Positions 36,991 through 46,037 of a stretch of DNA of 64,000 nucleotides are shown in pieces. The stretch is from Paenibacillus sp. SZ31. Its GTDB lineage: Bacteria > Bacillota > Bacilli > Paenibacillales > Paenibacillaceae. Where the stretch lies: the NCBI RefSeq assembly GCF_012912005.1, contig NZ_JABBEA010000005.1, positions 186,001 through 250,000 on the forward strand, read 5' to 3'. Position 1 is the first letter of the stretch, and each line of letters opens with the position of its first letter. The notes under the pieces were generated by a model that searched no databases, was not told where the DNA came from, and worked only from the letters and a program-made list of their open reading frames with translations. A program made the position numbers and the translations under genes.

Positions 36991-37260
36991 CTTTATCACG
37001 TACAAGAATTCATTAAGAATTCGTTAAACCATGTGTACTATAATTTATCGTCATCCGTGGGGCAAATGTTTATAGCTGATTCTATCGAATAAACAGAGCT
37101 TTTCACTTCTTTTGAAGAAAGCTTTTCGATCATTGTGCGTGGCAAAAGGCATTTAGGACTTTATGACTGTTTTCTCACAACTGTTAAAAAAATCAAAATC
37201 TTGCATTCGCATTTTTTTCACAGTCTCTTGAACTACTTTTCATCCCGAGAATCGCCTTCA
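36991..37260. other. AT-rich intergenic region without genes
   Basis: This lies between the divergent cheX and LysR genes. Apart from the promoters at its edges I see no hairpin or repeat of note. Confidence 0.5.
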
Positions 37261-37289
37261 TTGCTCTGCTGTCCTGAATCACCTATAAT
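37261..37289 (+). promoter_or_regulatory. Sigma-A promoter for the LysR gene at 37378
   Basis: TTGCTC, a 17-bp spacer and perfect TATAAT (37284-37289), 88 bp before the ATG. Confidence 0.65.
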
Positions 37290-37377
37290 TTAAGATAACG
37301 GAACAATAACCAGTTACGGGATTCCATCGCACCAAACACTACATAATCAAGATACTTTGCCTGCAAGGAGGTCACCT

Positions 37378-38280
37378 ATGAACATAAGCCAACTGGAGAC
37401 ACTAATTACCATTTCCAAAACGATGAGCTTCCGCAAAGCGGGAGAACTTCTGAACCTGACCCAGCCTGCCGTCTCGGCCCAGATCAAAAGTCTGGAGGAT
37501 GAATTCAGCACCGTTCTTGTGGATCGCAACCAACCCGTCACCCTGACAGACCGGGGACAGGTATTTCTGGAGCATGCTGAACGGATGCTCGACATCGTCG
37601 ATGAGTTGAAACAAAAATTGTCCGATCTCGATGAAACGCCTCAGGGACGTATCGTGCTGGGTACAACGACTTCCATTGCTATTCAGATCTTGCCAAGGGT
37701 GTTATCCTATTTCCAAGATCAATTCCCGCTGATCAAAACCAGTATCCAATCCCTGCCTTCATCACAGATCTATACTCAAGTCGAAAATGGTATGGTTGAT
37801 ATTGGTATCGGTTATCTCACGGAGCGCAATCCCAACCTGAATACATCTGTGCTGTACTATGACACATTCGAACTCGTGGTATCTCCTTCCCATCCGCTGG
37901 CGAAGAAAAAACATGCTGCAGTGGATGTGCTCCGAAGTACACCACTGATTCTGCTGTCCCCTGATACCGTAGGACGCCGGTTTACGGAAACCATCTTCAA
38001 GAAACATAATATTGAACCTAATATTGTGATGGAGTTGTCTAGCAGTGAGGAAGTGAAACGGATGGTCGAGATTGATCTCGGAGCAGCTGTCATATCCAAA
38101 CAATCGGTTGCGCATGAGTTGCGCCAAGGTACTCTGAGAATGATACCCTTAAGTGAGCTGGAGGTCAGTCACCCTGTTGGTGTTATCTATAAGTCCAGTC
38201 GTTACCTCAACTCAGCAATGCAGCAATTCATAAGTGACCTCAAAGGCATGCCGGAAACCCAATTCATCAGTTCAGAATGA
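37378..38280 (+). CDS. LysR-type transcriptional regulator
   Basis: The protein has 300 aa; an excellent CAAGGAGGTCACCT precedes ATG 37378. The winged helix has MNISQLETLITISKTMSF and LTQPAVSAQIKSLEDEF. The effector domain (residues 90-300) is of the CysB/CbbR-like type (RIVLGTTTSIAIQILPR). The next gene, a PHP phosphatase, starts 30 bp downstream and is probably co-transcribed. Target genes are unknown. Confidence 0.9.
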   Translation: MNISQLETLITISKTMSFRKAGELLNLTQPAVSAQIKSLEDEFSTVLVDRNQPVTLTDRGQVFLEHAERMLDIVDELKQKLSDLDETPQGRIVLGTTTSIAIQILPRVLSYFQDQFPLIKTSIQSLPSSQIYTQVENGMVDIGIGYLTERNPNLNTSVLYYDTFELVVSPSHPLAKKKHAAVDVLRSTPLILLSPDTVGRRFTETIFKKHNIEPNIVMELSSSEEVKRMVEIDLGAAVISKQSVAHELRQGTLRMIPLSELEVSHPVGVIYKSSRYLNSAMQQFISDLKGMPETQFISSE

Positions 38281-38310
38281 CAATGAGCCATGAGAAAGGA
38301 AGGATTCCAT

Positions 38311-39120
38311 ATGAAATTCGATCTTCATACACATCATTTTCGTTGTGGTCATGCAGACGGCAACATCCGCGATTATATAGAGGCAGGTATTGAGGCAGGA
38401 CTTCAGGCCATCGGTATCTCAGATCATACGCCATACTTTGGCAGTGAGCTTGAGCAGGCATTTCCCCGGATTGCAATGGGCAAATCGGAATTACAGCATT
38501 ATGTGGAAGAAGTCCTTGCTCTGAAAGAAGAGTACGCTGGTAAAATCGATGTGCTGCTCGGCATTGAATCCGACTACTTCCCTACTCATGCGGAATTGTA
38601 CCGTACCACGCTGGGACAGTATCCTTTTGACTATATTATTGGTTCAGTTCACCATACCGAGGATGTGAGTATCTTCAACAAAACCCGGTGGAATGGACTA
38701 AGCAATGCTCGCAAAGTTGAAGTAAAAGAAAGCTATTATTCATTGATCCGAGAATCGGCTCGCAGCGGTATGTTCCAGATCCTTGGGCATATTGATGCGA
38801 TGAAAGGAAACTATCCACCCTTCTCGGAAATTATCGCTGATCAGGCCATTGATGAAACGTTACAAGTCATTGCCGAATCCAACGTAGCTATCGAAATTAA
38901 CACTTCAGGCAAAACCAAACTCAGCGGTGGCTGGTACCCGTCAGATGCCATTTTGGAACGGGCCCATCACTATGGGGTGAAGGTGACCTTCGGATCGGAC
39001 GCTCATAAACCACAGCGGGTGGCAGACGAGCTGGATGACGTTCGTACACGTCTCAAGGAGATCGGATTCACCGACTGGGTGTACTTCAAGCAGAAACAGA
39101 TGCAGATTGTAACACTGTAA
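38311..39120 (+). CDS. PHP-domain histidinol-phosphatase (HisJ/HisK type)
   Basis: The protein has 269 aa from ATG 38311. Metal-binding motifs of the PHP fold appear in order: FDLHTHHFRCGHADG, ISDHTPYFG, GIESDYFP, GSVHHTED, LGHIDAMKG and FGSDAHKPQRVAD. The family hydrolyses histidinol phosphate to histidinol in histidine synthesis. There are no his genes nearby, but hisJ is often unlinked in Bacilli. It could instead act on another small phosphoester. Confidence 0.88.
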   Translation: MKFDLHTHHFRCGHADGNIRDYIEAGIEAGLQAIGISDHTPYFGSELEQAFPRIAMGKSELQHYVEEVLALKEEYAGKIDVLLGIESDYFPTHAELYRTTLGQYPFDYIIGSVHHTEDVSIFNKTRWNGLSNARKVEVKESYYSLIRESARSGMFQILGHIDAMKGNYPPFSEIIADQAIDETLQVIAESNVAIEINTSGKTKLSGGWYPSDAILERAHHYGVKVTFGSDAHKPQRVADELDDVRTRLKEIGFTDWVYFKQKQMQIVTL

Positions 39121-39135
39121 AATAGAGCAAACACA

Positions 39136-39177
39136 AAGCCCCCCCCGGATGCTGAAGTGCACCGTGGGGGTTTTTGG
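39136..39177 (+). terminator. Terminator after the PHP phosphatase gene
   Basis: AAGCCCCCCCCGG and CCGTGGGGGTTTTT form the stem and U-tract immediately after the stop codon. Confidence 0.75.
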
Positions 39178-39180
39178 GCA

Positions 39181-39207
39181 AAAAAAATGAACCCGCTCGC
39201 GCGGGTC
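39181..39207 (-). terminator. Terminator for the GNAT gene (minus strand)
   Basis: On the minus strand, ACCCGC-gcga-GCGGGT is followed by TCATTTTTTT. It lies about 145 bp downstream of the GNAT stop. Confidence 0.65.
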
Positions 39208-39350
39208 CCAACAGCATTATCTATTATCAAAAAGGGGGTCATGAGATAAGTTTACCCCCTGTCTGTTAGAGTTCAATTGCAGCTATATTTCAATTGTGTA
39301 ACAAATGATTGAAGTTCGATTCATTCACGTTCGACTACTCTTACTCTATG

Positions 39351-39983
39351 TTATTGCAGCTTGTCAGATACCAAGGTCGGCAAGTCTTTCTCCTGAAACG
39401 GGCGTACGTATTGTTCCCGGTACATGCTGTACACTTTGACATCCATCAGGGATTCTGATGCCTCATCATCCTCATCAGGTAGTACGAACGAGGGAAGACT
39501 CCGCTCGTAGGACATCCCTATTTTGCTTAGCACCCGTTCTGAAGATACATTCGCCTCATAACAACGTGCCTCCACCCTCCACAGATGAAGATCAGCAAAT
39601 CCAAACTGCAGTAGCCGCTCTACCGCCTCGGTAGCCACACCCATGCCCCAACAGGATCTGTTCAGGATATAACCAATCTGTGCGGTGCCATTCTGATCAT
39701 TCCAGTGCTGGAATGACGTGATCCCGATAACCTGTTCTTTACCTCTCCAGCAGATCCCATAATGTAACGAATCCAGCTTGGCACTGCTGCTCCGTATCTG
39801 GTTCAATAACCGTCTCGCCCTGATTGGTGTGGGCTGGCTTCCCCTATTCACATATCGGATGACTTGAGGATCGGAAAAGAGTTCCGATAATGTGCTGTAA
39901 TCACTTTGACGCAATGATCGCAAGACAAGACGCTCTGTCCACAAAGCGGGCAGACCTTGAACCAGCATTTTTCGGGTAAGCAT
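39351..39983 (-). CDS. GNAT N-acetyltransferase, RimJ/RimL-like
   Basis: The protein has 210 aa; AAAGGAGCG precedes the ATG. The start LWTERLVLRSLRQSDYSTLSELF and IGYILNRSCWGMGVATEAVERLLQFGF (acetyl-CoA loop), then VEARCYEANVSSERVLSKIGM, are typical of RimJ/RimL protein or small-molecule N-acetyltransferases. A C-terminal extension of about 35 residues is not typical. The acceptor is unknown. Confidence 0.85.
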   Translation of the reverse strand: MLTRKMLVQGLPALWTERLVLRSLRQSDYSTLSELFSDPQVIRYVNRGSQPTPIRARRLLNQIRSSSAKLDSLHYGICWRGKEQVIGITSFQHWNDQNGTAQIGYILNRSCWGMGVATEAVERLLQFGFADLHLWRVEARCYEANVSSERVLSKIGMSYERSLPSFVLPDEDDEASESLMDVKVYSMYREQYVRPFQEKDLPTLVSDKLQ

Positions 39984-40151
39984 GACAATCGCTCCTTTTG
40001 CCTAAACGGGCTCTAGTCCGGTAAGACAAGCATGCTCTGAAGGTGATCCGGCGTAATACCATTTGAACTGATCCACGAACTTTAGTATTAGCATTTTAGT
40101 ATCAACATATTGCATCATTCAATTAATAGCGCTAAAGGGTTCGGGTGCTGA

Positions 40152-40883
40152 CTACTCCTGCAACCCGCGATAGACCCCCGTACGAATCTCACGGATATAG
40201 AAATCCAATGCAGGGACATTCGCCGACTGTGCAGCTTTTACTTCCCGCTCAATATCATAAGGTACCCGCACAAATTGAACATTGAACGGGGTATTATTAT
40301 CGTTGCTATCCTCACCCTCCAGAATACAGTAGGAAGCTTGGGGAAGATCGAGCGGATTACCGACACTGCCTGCATTAAACAGCAACTTGCCATTCATATA
40401 CTGCAAGTATGCGTTATGCACATCACCATAACCCACAACGTCTGCCATACCTCGGTCAGGCTCATCAGCCGGAGGATCAAACATCGCTAACCTCTTTTCC
40501 AGCTCATCCCAAGGCTGTACACGATGGTATACACTTTGAGGTGAAGCATGAACCAGGCGGATGGTGCGACCACTCAGCTGAAACTGATGACTGAAAGGTA
40601 GATTCGCCAAATATGCCAATCGTTCCTCTCCCAGCCGTTCTGCTTGCCATGTGAAATTCTCGTTGTCCTGGTTAACCGCAACCAGCTCATCCCAATTACC
40701 GCGGATGACAAGTTCGCACGTCGCTCTCACCTGATCGACAACCTGTACCGGTTCTGGTCCCTTGCCTACGAGGTCACCAAGACAAAAGATTCGCTCCACG
40801 CCACGACTTCGGATATCTTTTAACACTGCTTCCCAGGCAGTCATGTTGCCATGAATGTCGGATACAATCGCAATTCGTTCCAT
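40152..40883 (-). CDS. Metallophosphoesterase (PrpE/YfcE-like calcineurin fold)
   Basis: The protein has 243 aa from the ATG at 40883, seven bases after GGAGGT. Metal ligands occur in IAIVSDIHGNMTAW, CLGDLVGKGPEP, IRGNWDELVA, VHASPQSVYH and YGDVHNAY, the five blocks of the family. It may act on phosphoprotein, a nucleotide or another phosphodiester. The following gene is a second metallophosphoesterase in the opposite size class, but they are not close paralogues. Confidence 0.85.
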   Translation of the reverse strand: MERIAIVSDIHGNMTAWEAVLKDIRSRGVERIFCLGDLVGKGPEPVQVVDQVRATCELVIRGNWDELVAVNQDNENFTWQAERLGEERLAYLANLPFSHQFQLSGRTIRLVHASPQSVYHRVQPWDELEKRLAMFDPPADEPDRGMADVVGYGDVHNAYLQYMNGKLLFNAGSVGNPLDLPQASYCILEGEDSNDNNTPFNVQFVRVPYDIEREVKAAQSANVPALDFYIREIRTGVYRGLQE

Positions 40884-40941
40884 CTGGATAACCTCCATTC
40901 ATGTTGAATCCTTTATGTTTTGCGTTCATCTTATATTCCTT

Positions 40942-41916
40942 TTATGTGGTTAATCCTTTAAGCTCAAACACCGTTAGTTCGGGTCTGCACAGGAAACGAA
41001 TAGGCAGTTGGGTCATGCCAAAACCACGATTCACATACACCGGCATCTGTGTCTGGGTGGAGTAATATACCCCCTGGACATCCGTGTAATACAACCCCTG
41101 AACATACTTGTGTGAACCTCGCGGAGTCGTCAGTGCCCCGACCCAGGGAAAACGTACCTGTCCACCATGGCTATGACCCGAAAGTTGCAATCCGAAACCA
41201 TAGGGAGTGGCAATGTCGGCATAATCCGGTTCATGCATGAGCAGCAGCTTCCACACATCATGATCCAATTCCTTGATGGCTTGGGCAGGATCCGGCCTGC
41301 CAGTAAGTGCGTCATCCAGACCAGCTATGGCCAGACGTTCGCCCCCTTGTTCAATCACCACATGTTCGTTCCTCAACAAAGTGAATCCGGCTTCACGGAA
41401 CATGGTTGCCACTTCATTCTGCTGCCCGCCCCGATAATCATGATTCCCCAAAACCGCAAATTTTCCATACTTCGCTTGCATGGAGGCCAAAACCGGAATA
41501 CATTCACGCATCGGTTCTGCTTCCCTCTCGACTATATCTCCGGTAAAACAGATCAGATCCGGTTGCTGCTCTTCAATCGTCGCTGCCAGCTTCTTCATTT
41601 CTTTCACCCCGGTATGGAAACCAAGGTGAGCATCGCTGAACTGAACGACACGCAATCCGTCAAATGCCTTCGGAAACTTCGGCAGTTTCAGCTCCACTTG
41701 CTTGATTTCCAGCCGACGCGGCTCCCAAAGCCAGGCATAACCTCCTGTGAGCAAACTGGCACCCGCCGTCATCAAAACCATACGCAATAAGAAACTTCGG
41801 CGAGAGGGATCATGATCCTTTTCTTCTCCAGGAAACACCGATTCTTCTGCACCAGGTGCCTTGTTCGAGCGTTGGGACGGCGAGTTGTTGCTGCCCTGAC
41901 GCGGTGTCTCTGCCAT
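40942..41916 (-). CDS. Membrane-anchored metallophosphoesterase (YkuE-like, Tat-type leader)
   Basis: The protein has 324 aa; GGAGGGGGA precedes the ATG. A hydrophilic start of about 40 residues leads to SRRSFLLRMVLMTAGASLL, a twin-arginine-like leader or anchor. The catalytic domain has QFSDAHLGF, FTGDIVE, LGNHDYRGG, LLMHEPD and SGHSHGGQVRFPWVGA. Bacillus YkuE is a Tat-exported wall-associated phosphoesterase; this is probably its counterpart. It is likely active outside the membrane. Confidence 0.85.
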   Translation of the reverse strand: MAETPRQGSNNSPSQRSNKAPGAEESVFPGEEKDHDPSRRSFLLRMVLMTAGASLLTGGYAWLWEPRRLEIKQVELKLPKFPKAFDGLRVVQFSDAHLGFHTGVKEMKKLAATIEEQQPDLICFTGDIVEREAEPMRECIPVLASMQAKYGKFAVLGNHDYRGGQQNEVATMFREAGFTLLRNEHVVIEQGGERLAIAGLDDALTGRPDPAQAIKELDHDVWKLLLMHEPDYADIATPYGFGLQLSGHSHGGQVRFPWVGALTTPRGSHKYVQGLYYTDVQGVYYSTQTQMPVYVNRGFGMTQLPIRFLCRPELTVFELKGLTT

Positions 41917-41999
41917 ATCTCCCCCTCCTTCTACGCTCCAGATCCATCCCCTTAGTATACCATATTCTGCATGGGTGGCCCGGTTCCTCTGCTTCTTTG

Positions 42000-42024
42000 T
42001 AAAAAGAAGCCGGGATCTCCGGCA
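42000..42024 (-). terminator. Terminator of the sdhCAB transcript
   Basis: On the minus strand, GCCGG-AGATC-CCGGC is followed by TTCTTTTT, about 70 bp after the sdhB stop. Confidence 0.7.
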
Positions 42025-42091
42025 TGTTGCTGCACGGGATCACGACTTCTTCTAAGTTGCAGATTACACTTCTGCACATGTTATGACGAGA

Positions 42092-42856
42092 TTATACACC
42101 CAACCAGCGTTTGAACATATGCTTGGTCGTTTGTTTGTTCATTTCCGCAATAGAGGTTGTCAGTGGAATACCTTTCGGACAGGATTGCACGCAGTTCTGT
42201 GAGTTACCACAGCCCTCAATGCCTCCGTCTTCCATTAATGCTTCCAGACGATCGTCGGCGTTCATCTCCCCTGTTGGGTGAGCGTTGAACAGACGCACTT
42301 GGGACAGTGCTGCTGGACCGATAAAGTCTGTTTTCTCATTGACGTTCGGGCATGCCTCCAGACATACACCACATGTCATGCACTTGGACAGCTCATATGC
42401 CCACTGACGCTTCTTCTCAGGCATCCGTGGACCTGGACCGAGGTCATAGGTACCATCGATCGGAATCCATGCTTTTACGCGTTTCAGGGCGCTAAACATC
42501 CGGGTACGGTCGATGACCAGGTCACGCACTACCGGGAATGTCTTCATTGGTTCGATGCGTACAGGCTGTTCAAGCTTGTCGATCAGGGCTGCACATGCTT
42601 GACGAGGCTTGCCGTTGATGACCATGGAGCAGGCACCGCAGACTTCTTCGAGACAGTTGGAATCCCAGCACACGGGAGCAATGGATTTGCCATCTGTATT
42701 AACCGGGTTACGCTGAATCTCCATCAGGGCGCTGATCACGTTCATGTTGGGACGGTACGGAAGCTCAAATTCTTCGTTGTACGAAGATGACTCCGGGCTG
42801 TCCTGACGGGTGATGATAAACTTGACGGTTTTGTTGGCTGTAGCTTGTTCCGCCAT
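42092..42856 (-). CDS. sdhB: Succinate dehydrogenase iron-sulfur subunit
   Basis: The protein has 254 aa from the ATG at 42856, after AAAGGAGGGG. It passes electrons from the flavoprotein to quinone. The [2Fe-2S] site is CWDSNCLEEVCGACSM with a later Cys in QACAAL; the [4Fe-4S] and [3Fe-4S] ligands are CMTCGVCLEACP and CGNSQNCVQSCP. It should be tightly coupled to sdhA, but a 424-bp gap filled with palindromic repeats separates them. Confidence 0.96.
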   Translation of the reverse strand: MAEQATANKTVKFIITRQDSPESSSYNEEFELPYRPNMNVISALMEIQRNPVNTDGKSIAPVCWDSNCLEEVCGACSMVINGKPRQACAALIDKLEQPVRIEPMKTFPVVRDLVIDRTRMFSALKRVKAWIPIDGTYDLGPGPRMPEKKRQWAYELSKCMTCGVCLEACPNVNEKTDFIGPAALSQVRLFNAHPTGEMNADDRLEALMEDGGIEGCGNSQNCVQSCPKGIPLTTSIAEMNKQTTKHMFKRWLGV

Positions 42857-42902
42857 ATCGTTGTCCCCTCCTTTGAGTGACGATGATTGGTGTTGCTGAT
42901 GC

Positions 42903-43087
42903 GCAAAGTTACTCTTTTGGTGCACGGGTGGCGCTTCGTCAGCGGAATGCCCCTCTGATCGCTGTTATCCCCGGATTTTTTTGATCAACCCTTCACAGGG
43001 TTAAAATCCGGTGATAAAGGCGAGCGCTTCGCTTCTTCTGGGCATTTCCGCTTCCTCCGCTACGTTGTGCACGCAGAGTCACTTTGC
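42903..43087. repeat. Long-palindrome element, copy 3 (between sdhA and sdhB)
   Basis: This 185-bp element has outer arms GCAAAGT/ACTTTGC and GTGCAC/GTGCAC, middle arms AGCGGAATGCCC/GGGCATTTCCGCT, and core TTATCCCCGGATTTT/AAAATCCGGTGATAA. The arm sequences differ from other copies yet remain complementary. It ends 46 bp before the sdhB start. Confidence 0.8.
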
Positions 43088-43097
43088 TGGAAAACTG

Positions 43098-43255
43098 CAC
43101 TCCATTCATGTTGGATGGGCAGTATTGAAGTTCTGAAGCATCGCTAAGGCGGCTTTGCTTCTTCTGGGCATTTGCATCACGTTGATGGCAGTAACTTTGA
43201 AGAAGCTTTGCTTCTCCAAAGTTCTCCTGCCTCTCCGTTCAGGTGTTTAACTATT
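43098..43255. repeat. Decayed palindrome-family fragments in tandem after copy 3
   Basis: Right-arm signatures recur twice (GGCTTTGCTTCTTCTGGGCATTT, shortened here to GCTTTGCTTCTTCTGGGC, and GCTTTGCTTCTCC...CTCTCCGTTCAGGTGTTTAA), with GGGCAG/CTGCC-type arms still partly pairing. This fills the rest of the sdhA-sdhB gap, ending in CTATTCAT/ATGAATAG. Confidence 0.5.
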
Positions 43256-43280
43256 CATTGCATGAATAGTGTGATACTTC

Positions 43281-45023
43281 TTAATCCTTGGAGTAATCCC
43301 GAATACGTGGTGGGATCAGGGATACGTCTACTGGCTCGTACGAGATTTTCGGGCCTTCCTTCGACCAGCTTGCGATCGTCGTTTTCAGGAACTCTTCGTC
43401 ATTACGTTCCGTGAAATCCGGCTTGTAATGCGCGCCGCGGCTTTCGTTACGTAACAGTGCGCCCAGCGTCATCGCTTCTGCCAACTCAATCATGTTCCAC
43501 AGTTGGCGGGTGAACGCTGCGCTCGGGTTGTTCCAACCGGAGCTGTCGTACATGTTGATTTTGCCATAACGCTCTTTCAATTCCTTGATCTTACCGATCG
43601 TGGCTTCAAGCTTGTCGTTGTAGCGTACAACCGTCATGTTGGCTGTCATCCACTCGCCAAGCTCTTTATGAATGACATAGGCATTTTCCGTGCCCTGCAT
43701 TTTCAAGATGCCTTCGTATTTGTCGCTTTGTTGTTTGGTGTGTTTCTCGAATACGGAAGATGGGATATCAGCGGACGATTTTTTAAGTCCTTTGATATAT
43801 TCAGCCGCTTTCGGTCCAGCCACCATACCACCATAGATCGCGGATACCAGTGAGTTTGCACCCAGACGGTTCGCACCATGGTATTGATATTCACATTCAC
43901 CGGCTGCGAACAGCCCCGGAATGTTGGTCATTTGGTTGTAATCTACCCACATGCCGCCCATGGAATAATGGACTGCCGGGAAGATTTTCATCGGGATTTT
44001 ACGCGGGTCATCTCCCATGAACTTCTCGTAGATCTCAATGATCCCGCCGAGTTTAACATCCAGTTCCTTCGGATCTTTGTGCGACAGGTCGAGATAAACC
44101 ATGTTCTCGCCGTTCACACCCAGACCCATGTCTACGCAGACGCTGAAGATTTCACGAGTCGCGATATCACGTGGAACCAGGTTACCGTAGGAAGGATATT
44201 TTTCTTCAAGGAAGTACCAAGGCTTGCCGTCTTTGTACGTCCAGATCCGTCCACCTTCACCACGCGCGGATTCGGACATGAGACGCAGCTTGTCATCCCC
44301 TGGAATGGCTGTCGGGTGAATCTGAATGAACTCCCCGTTGGCGTAATTTACACCTTGCTGATACACGGCACTTGCCGCTGTACCTGTGTTGATGACCGAG
44401 TTGGTCGTTTTACCGAAGATGATACCCGGACCACCACTCGCCAGAATAACCGCTTCTGCCGGGAAGGTCTGTACTTTCATCGTTTTCAGATCTTGAGCTA
44501 CGATCCCGCGACATACGCCTTCATCATCTAGAACTGCCTGCAGGAATTCCCAGTTCTCATATTTTGTAACCAGACCTGCTGCTTCCCAGCGACGCACCTG
44601 CTCGTCTAATGCATAGAGCAATTGTTGCCCTGTTGTCGCTCCGGCAAACGCCGTACGGTGATGCTTCGTTCCCCCGAAACGACGGAAATCAAGCAATCCT
44701 TCCGGTGTTCGGTTGAACATTACGCCCATCCGGTCCATCAAGTGAATGATGCCAGGTGCAGCTTCGCACATTGCTTTAACCGGAGGTTGGTTCGCGAGGA
44801 AGTCACCACCGTATACCGTATCGTCAAAGTGTACCCATGGGGAGTCACCCTCACCCTTGGTATTTACCGCTCCGTTAATGCCGCCTTGGGCGCATACAGA
44901 GTGTGATCTTTTAACAGGAACCAGTGAAAATAAATGAACATGGACTCCGGCTTCAGCCGATTTGATCGCCGCCATCAATCCCGCGAGACCGCCGCCCACA
45001 ATAATTACATTCGTTGATGCCAT
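43281..45023 (-). CDS. sdhA: Succinate dehydrogenase flavoprotein subunit
   Basis: The protein has 580 aa; AAGGGAG precedes the ATG. The FAD dinucleotide fold is VIIVGGGLAGLMAAIKSAEAG and the covalent-FAD His lies in KRSHSVCAQGGINGA. Substrate-site residues occur in IQIHPTAIPG, SESARGEGG and GANRLGANSLVSAI. The C-terminal helical domain includes the RNESRGAHYKPDFTERND signature. It oxidises succinate to fumarate at the inner membrane face and lies 43 bp after sdhC. Confidence 0.97.
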   Translation of the reverse strand: MASTNVIIVGGGLAGLMAAIKSAEAGVHVHLFSLVPVKRSHSVCAQGGINGAVNTKGEGDSPWVHFDDTVYGGDFLANQPPVKAMCEAAPGIIHLMDRMGVMFNRTPEGLLDFRRFGGTKHHRTAFAGATTGQQLLYALDEQVRRWEAAGLVTKYENWEFLQAVLDDEGVCRGIVAQDLKTMKVQTFPAEAVILASGGPGIIFGKTTNSVINTGTAASAVYQQGVNYANGEFIQIHPTAIPGDDKLRLMSESARGEGGRIWTYKDGKPWYFLEEKYPSYGNLVPRDIATREIFSVCVDMGLGVNGENMVYLDLSHKDPKELDVKLGGIIEIYEKFMGDDPRKIPMKIFPAVHYSMGGMWVDYNQMTNIPGLFAAGECEYQYHGANRLGANSLVSAIYGGMVAGPKAAEYIKGLKKSSADIPSSVFEKHTKQQSDKYEGILKMQGTENAYVIHKELGEWMTANMTVVRYNDKLEATIGKIKELKERYGKINMYDSSGWNNPSAAFTRQLWNMIELAEAMTLGALLRNESRGAHYKPDFTERNDEEFLKTTIASWSKEGPKISYEPVDVSLIPPRIRDYSKD

Positions 45024-45066
45024 TGTTGTTCACTCCCTTATAAGTCAGCATTTATACGCTAAATGC

Positions 45067-45735
45067 TTAAATTAGAACTGTTTTAACTGCGTCAATCATC
45101 GAAGTAGCTGTCTGGAAATCAATGCTCCGGAAAGCAAATAGTGAAGCAATAAACATGATGGAAACGATAGCGAACAAGCTCATACATACATAAGAGGATA
45201 CACGTTGCGCACGCGGACCAACTGTAATCCCCCAGCTAACGAGGAACGACCACAGACCATTGGCAAAGTGATATGACGCCGCAACCACACTGATCATATA
45301 TATCGCAAAGGTTATCGGATTCGTCACTGCATCATGTATGACGCCGCCAATCTCTTCATGGGATACATTACCCAGCGCAATCTGTACTCGCGTCTCCCAT
45401 ACGTGCCAGATGACGAATACAAACGTAATGATACCGCTTACCCGCTGTAACGTGTAGCGCCAGTTGCGCTCATTACCGTAACGCCCAACGTTAGGCTTGG
45501 CCTGATACGCAATGTAAAGACCATAAACACCATGATAGAACAACGGCAGCCAAATGAGTGTCGCCTCAATTACAATAACAAGAGGCAAACCGTTCAGGAA
45601 TGCAACGGCACCGTAAAAAGCTTCTTTGCCGCCTTCAACTGCCGTGAAGTTCGTCACCAAGTGCTCAATAAAGAAAAGACTGAGCGGAATGACGCCAAGC
45701 AAGGAGTGCAGCTTTCTGGAGTAAAACCCTTTCAT
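45067..45735 (-). CDS. sdhC: Succinate dehydrogenase cytochrome b558 subunit
   Basis: The protein has 222 aa from the ATG at 45735 (AAAGGGGAT nine bases upstream); a longer in-frame start adds 17 polar residues without an SD. There are five membrane segments as in Bacillus SdhC, with FYSRKLHSLLGVIPLSLFFIEH and IITFVFVIWHVWETR carrying heme-ligand His residues, and LWSFLVSWGITVGPRAQR. It anchors SdhAB and binds two hemes. No separate sdhD is present, as expected for the single-anchor type. Confidence 0.93.
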   Translation of the reverse strand: MKGFYSRKLHSLLGVIPLSLFFIEHLVTNFTAVEGGKEAFYGAVAFLNGLPLVIVIEATLIWLPLFYHGVYGLYIAYQAKPNVGRYGNERNWRYTLQRVSGIITFVFVIWHVWETRVQIALGNVSHEEIGGVIHDAVTNPITFAIYMISVVAASYHFANGLWSFLVSWGITVGPRAQRVSSYVCMSLFAIVSIMFIASLFAFRSIDFQTATSMIDAVKTVLI

Positions 45736-45921
45736 AAAATGTCGATCCCCTTTCGCTAAATACAACGTTTTCATAAATAATTTCACTTATCATGACACGA
45801 ATCCTTTTCCATGAAAAGGTTCGACAAATTGTTCCGTTTTCGCCAGGTGTGAACAACTTGTGTCACGATTCATGTTACTCCTTTTTTTCTTATAAGGGAA
45901 TTGCAATATAATTATTAAATG

Positions 45922-45940
45922 TTATAACCTATAGGTATAA
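45922..45940. promoter_or_regulatory. LysR-type operator candidate between sdhC and the divergent LysR gene
   Basis: ATAACCTATAGGTAT contains a perfect 10-bp palindrome ACCTATAGGT flanked by AT-rich dyad ends, fitting the T-N11-A style of LysR boxes. It sits in the 302-bp divergent gap and could link sdhCAB expression to the regulator. Confidence 0.45.
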
Positions 45941-46037
45941 GCAGTGAAACATTGGGTTTACAGGCCATACAACATGGAAAACGATTAAGCAAGGGCAAGA
46001 ATCACACTCATCACTCATGGAAAAGAGGTTGTTGTTC

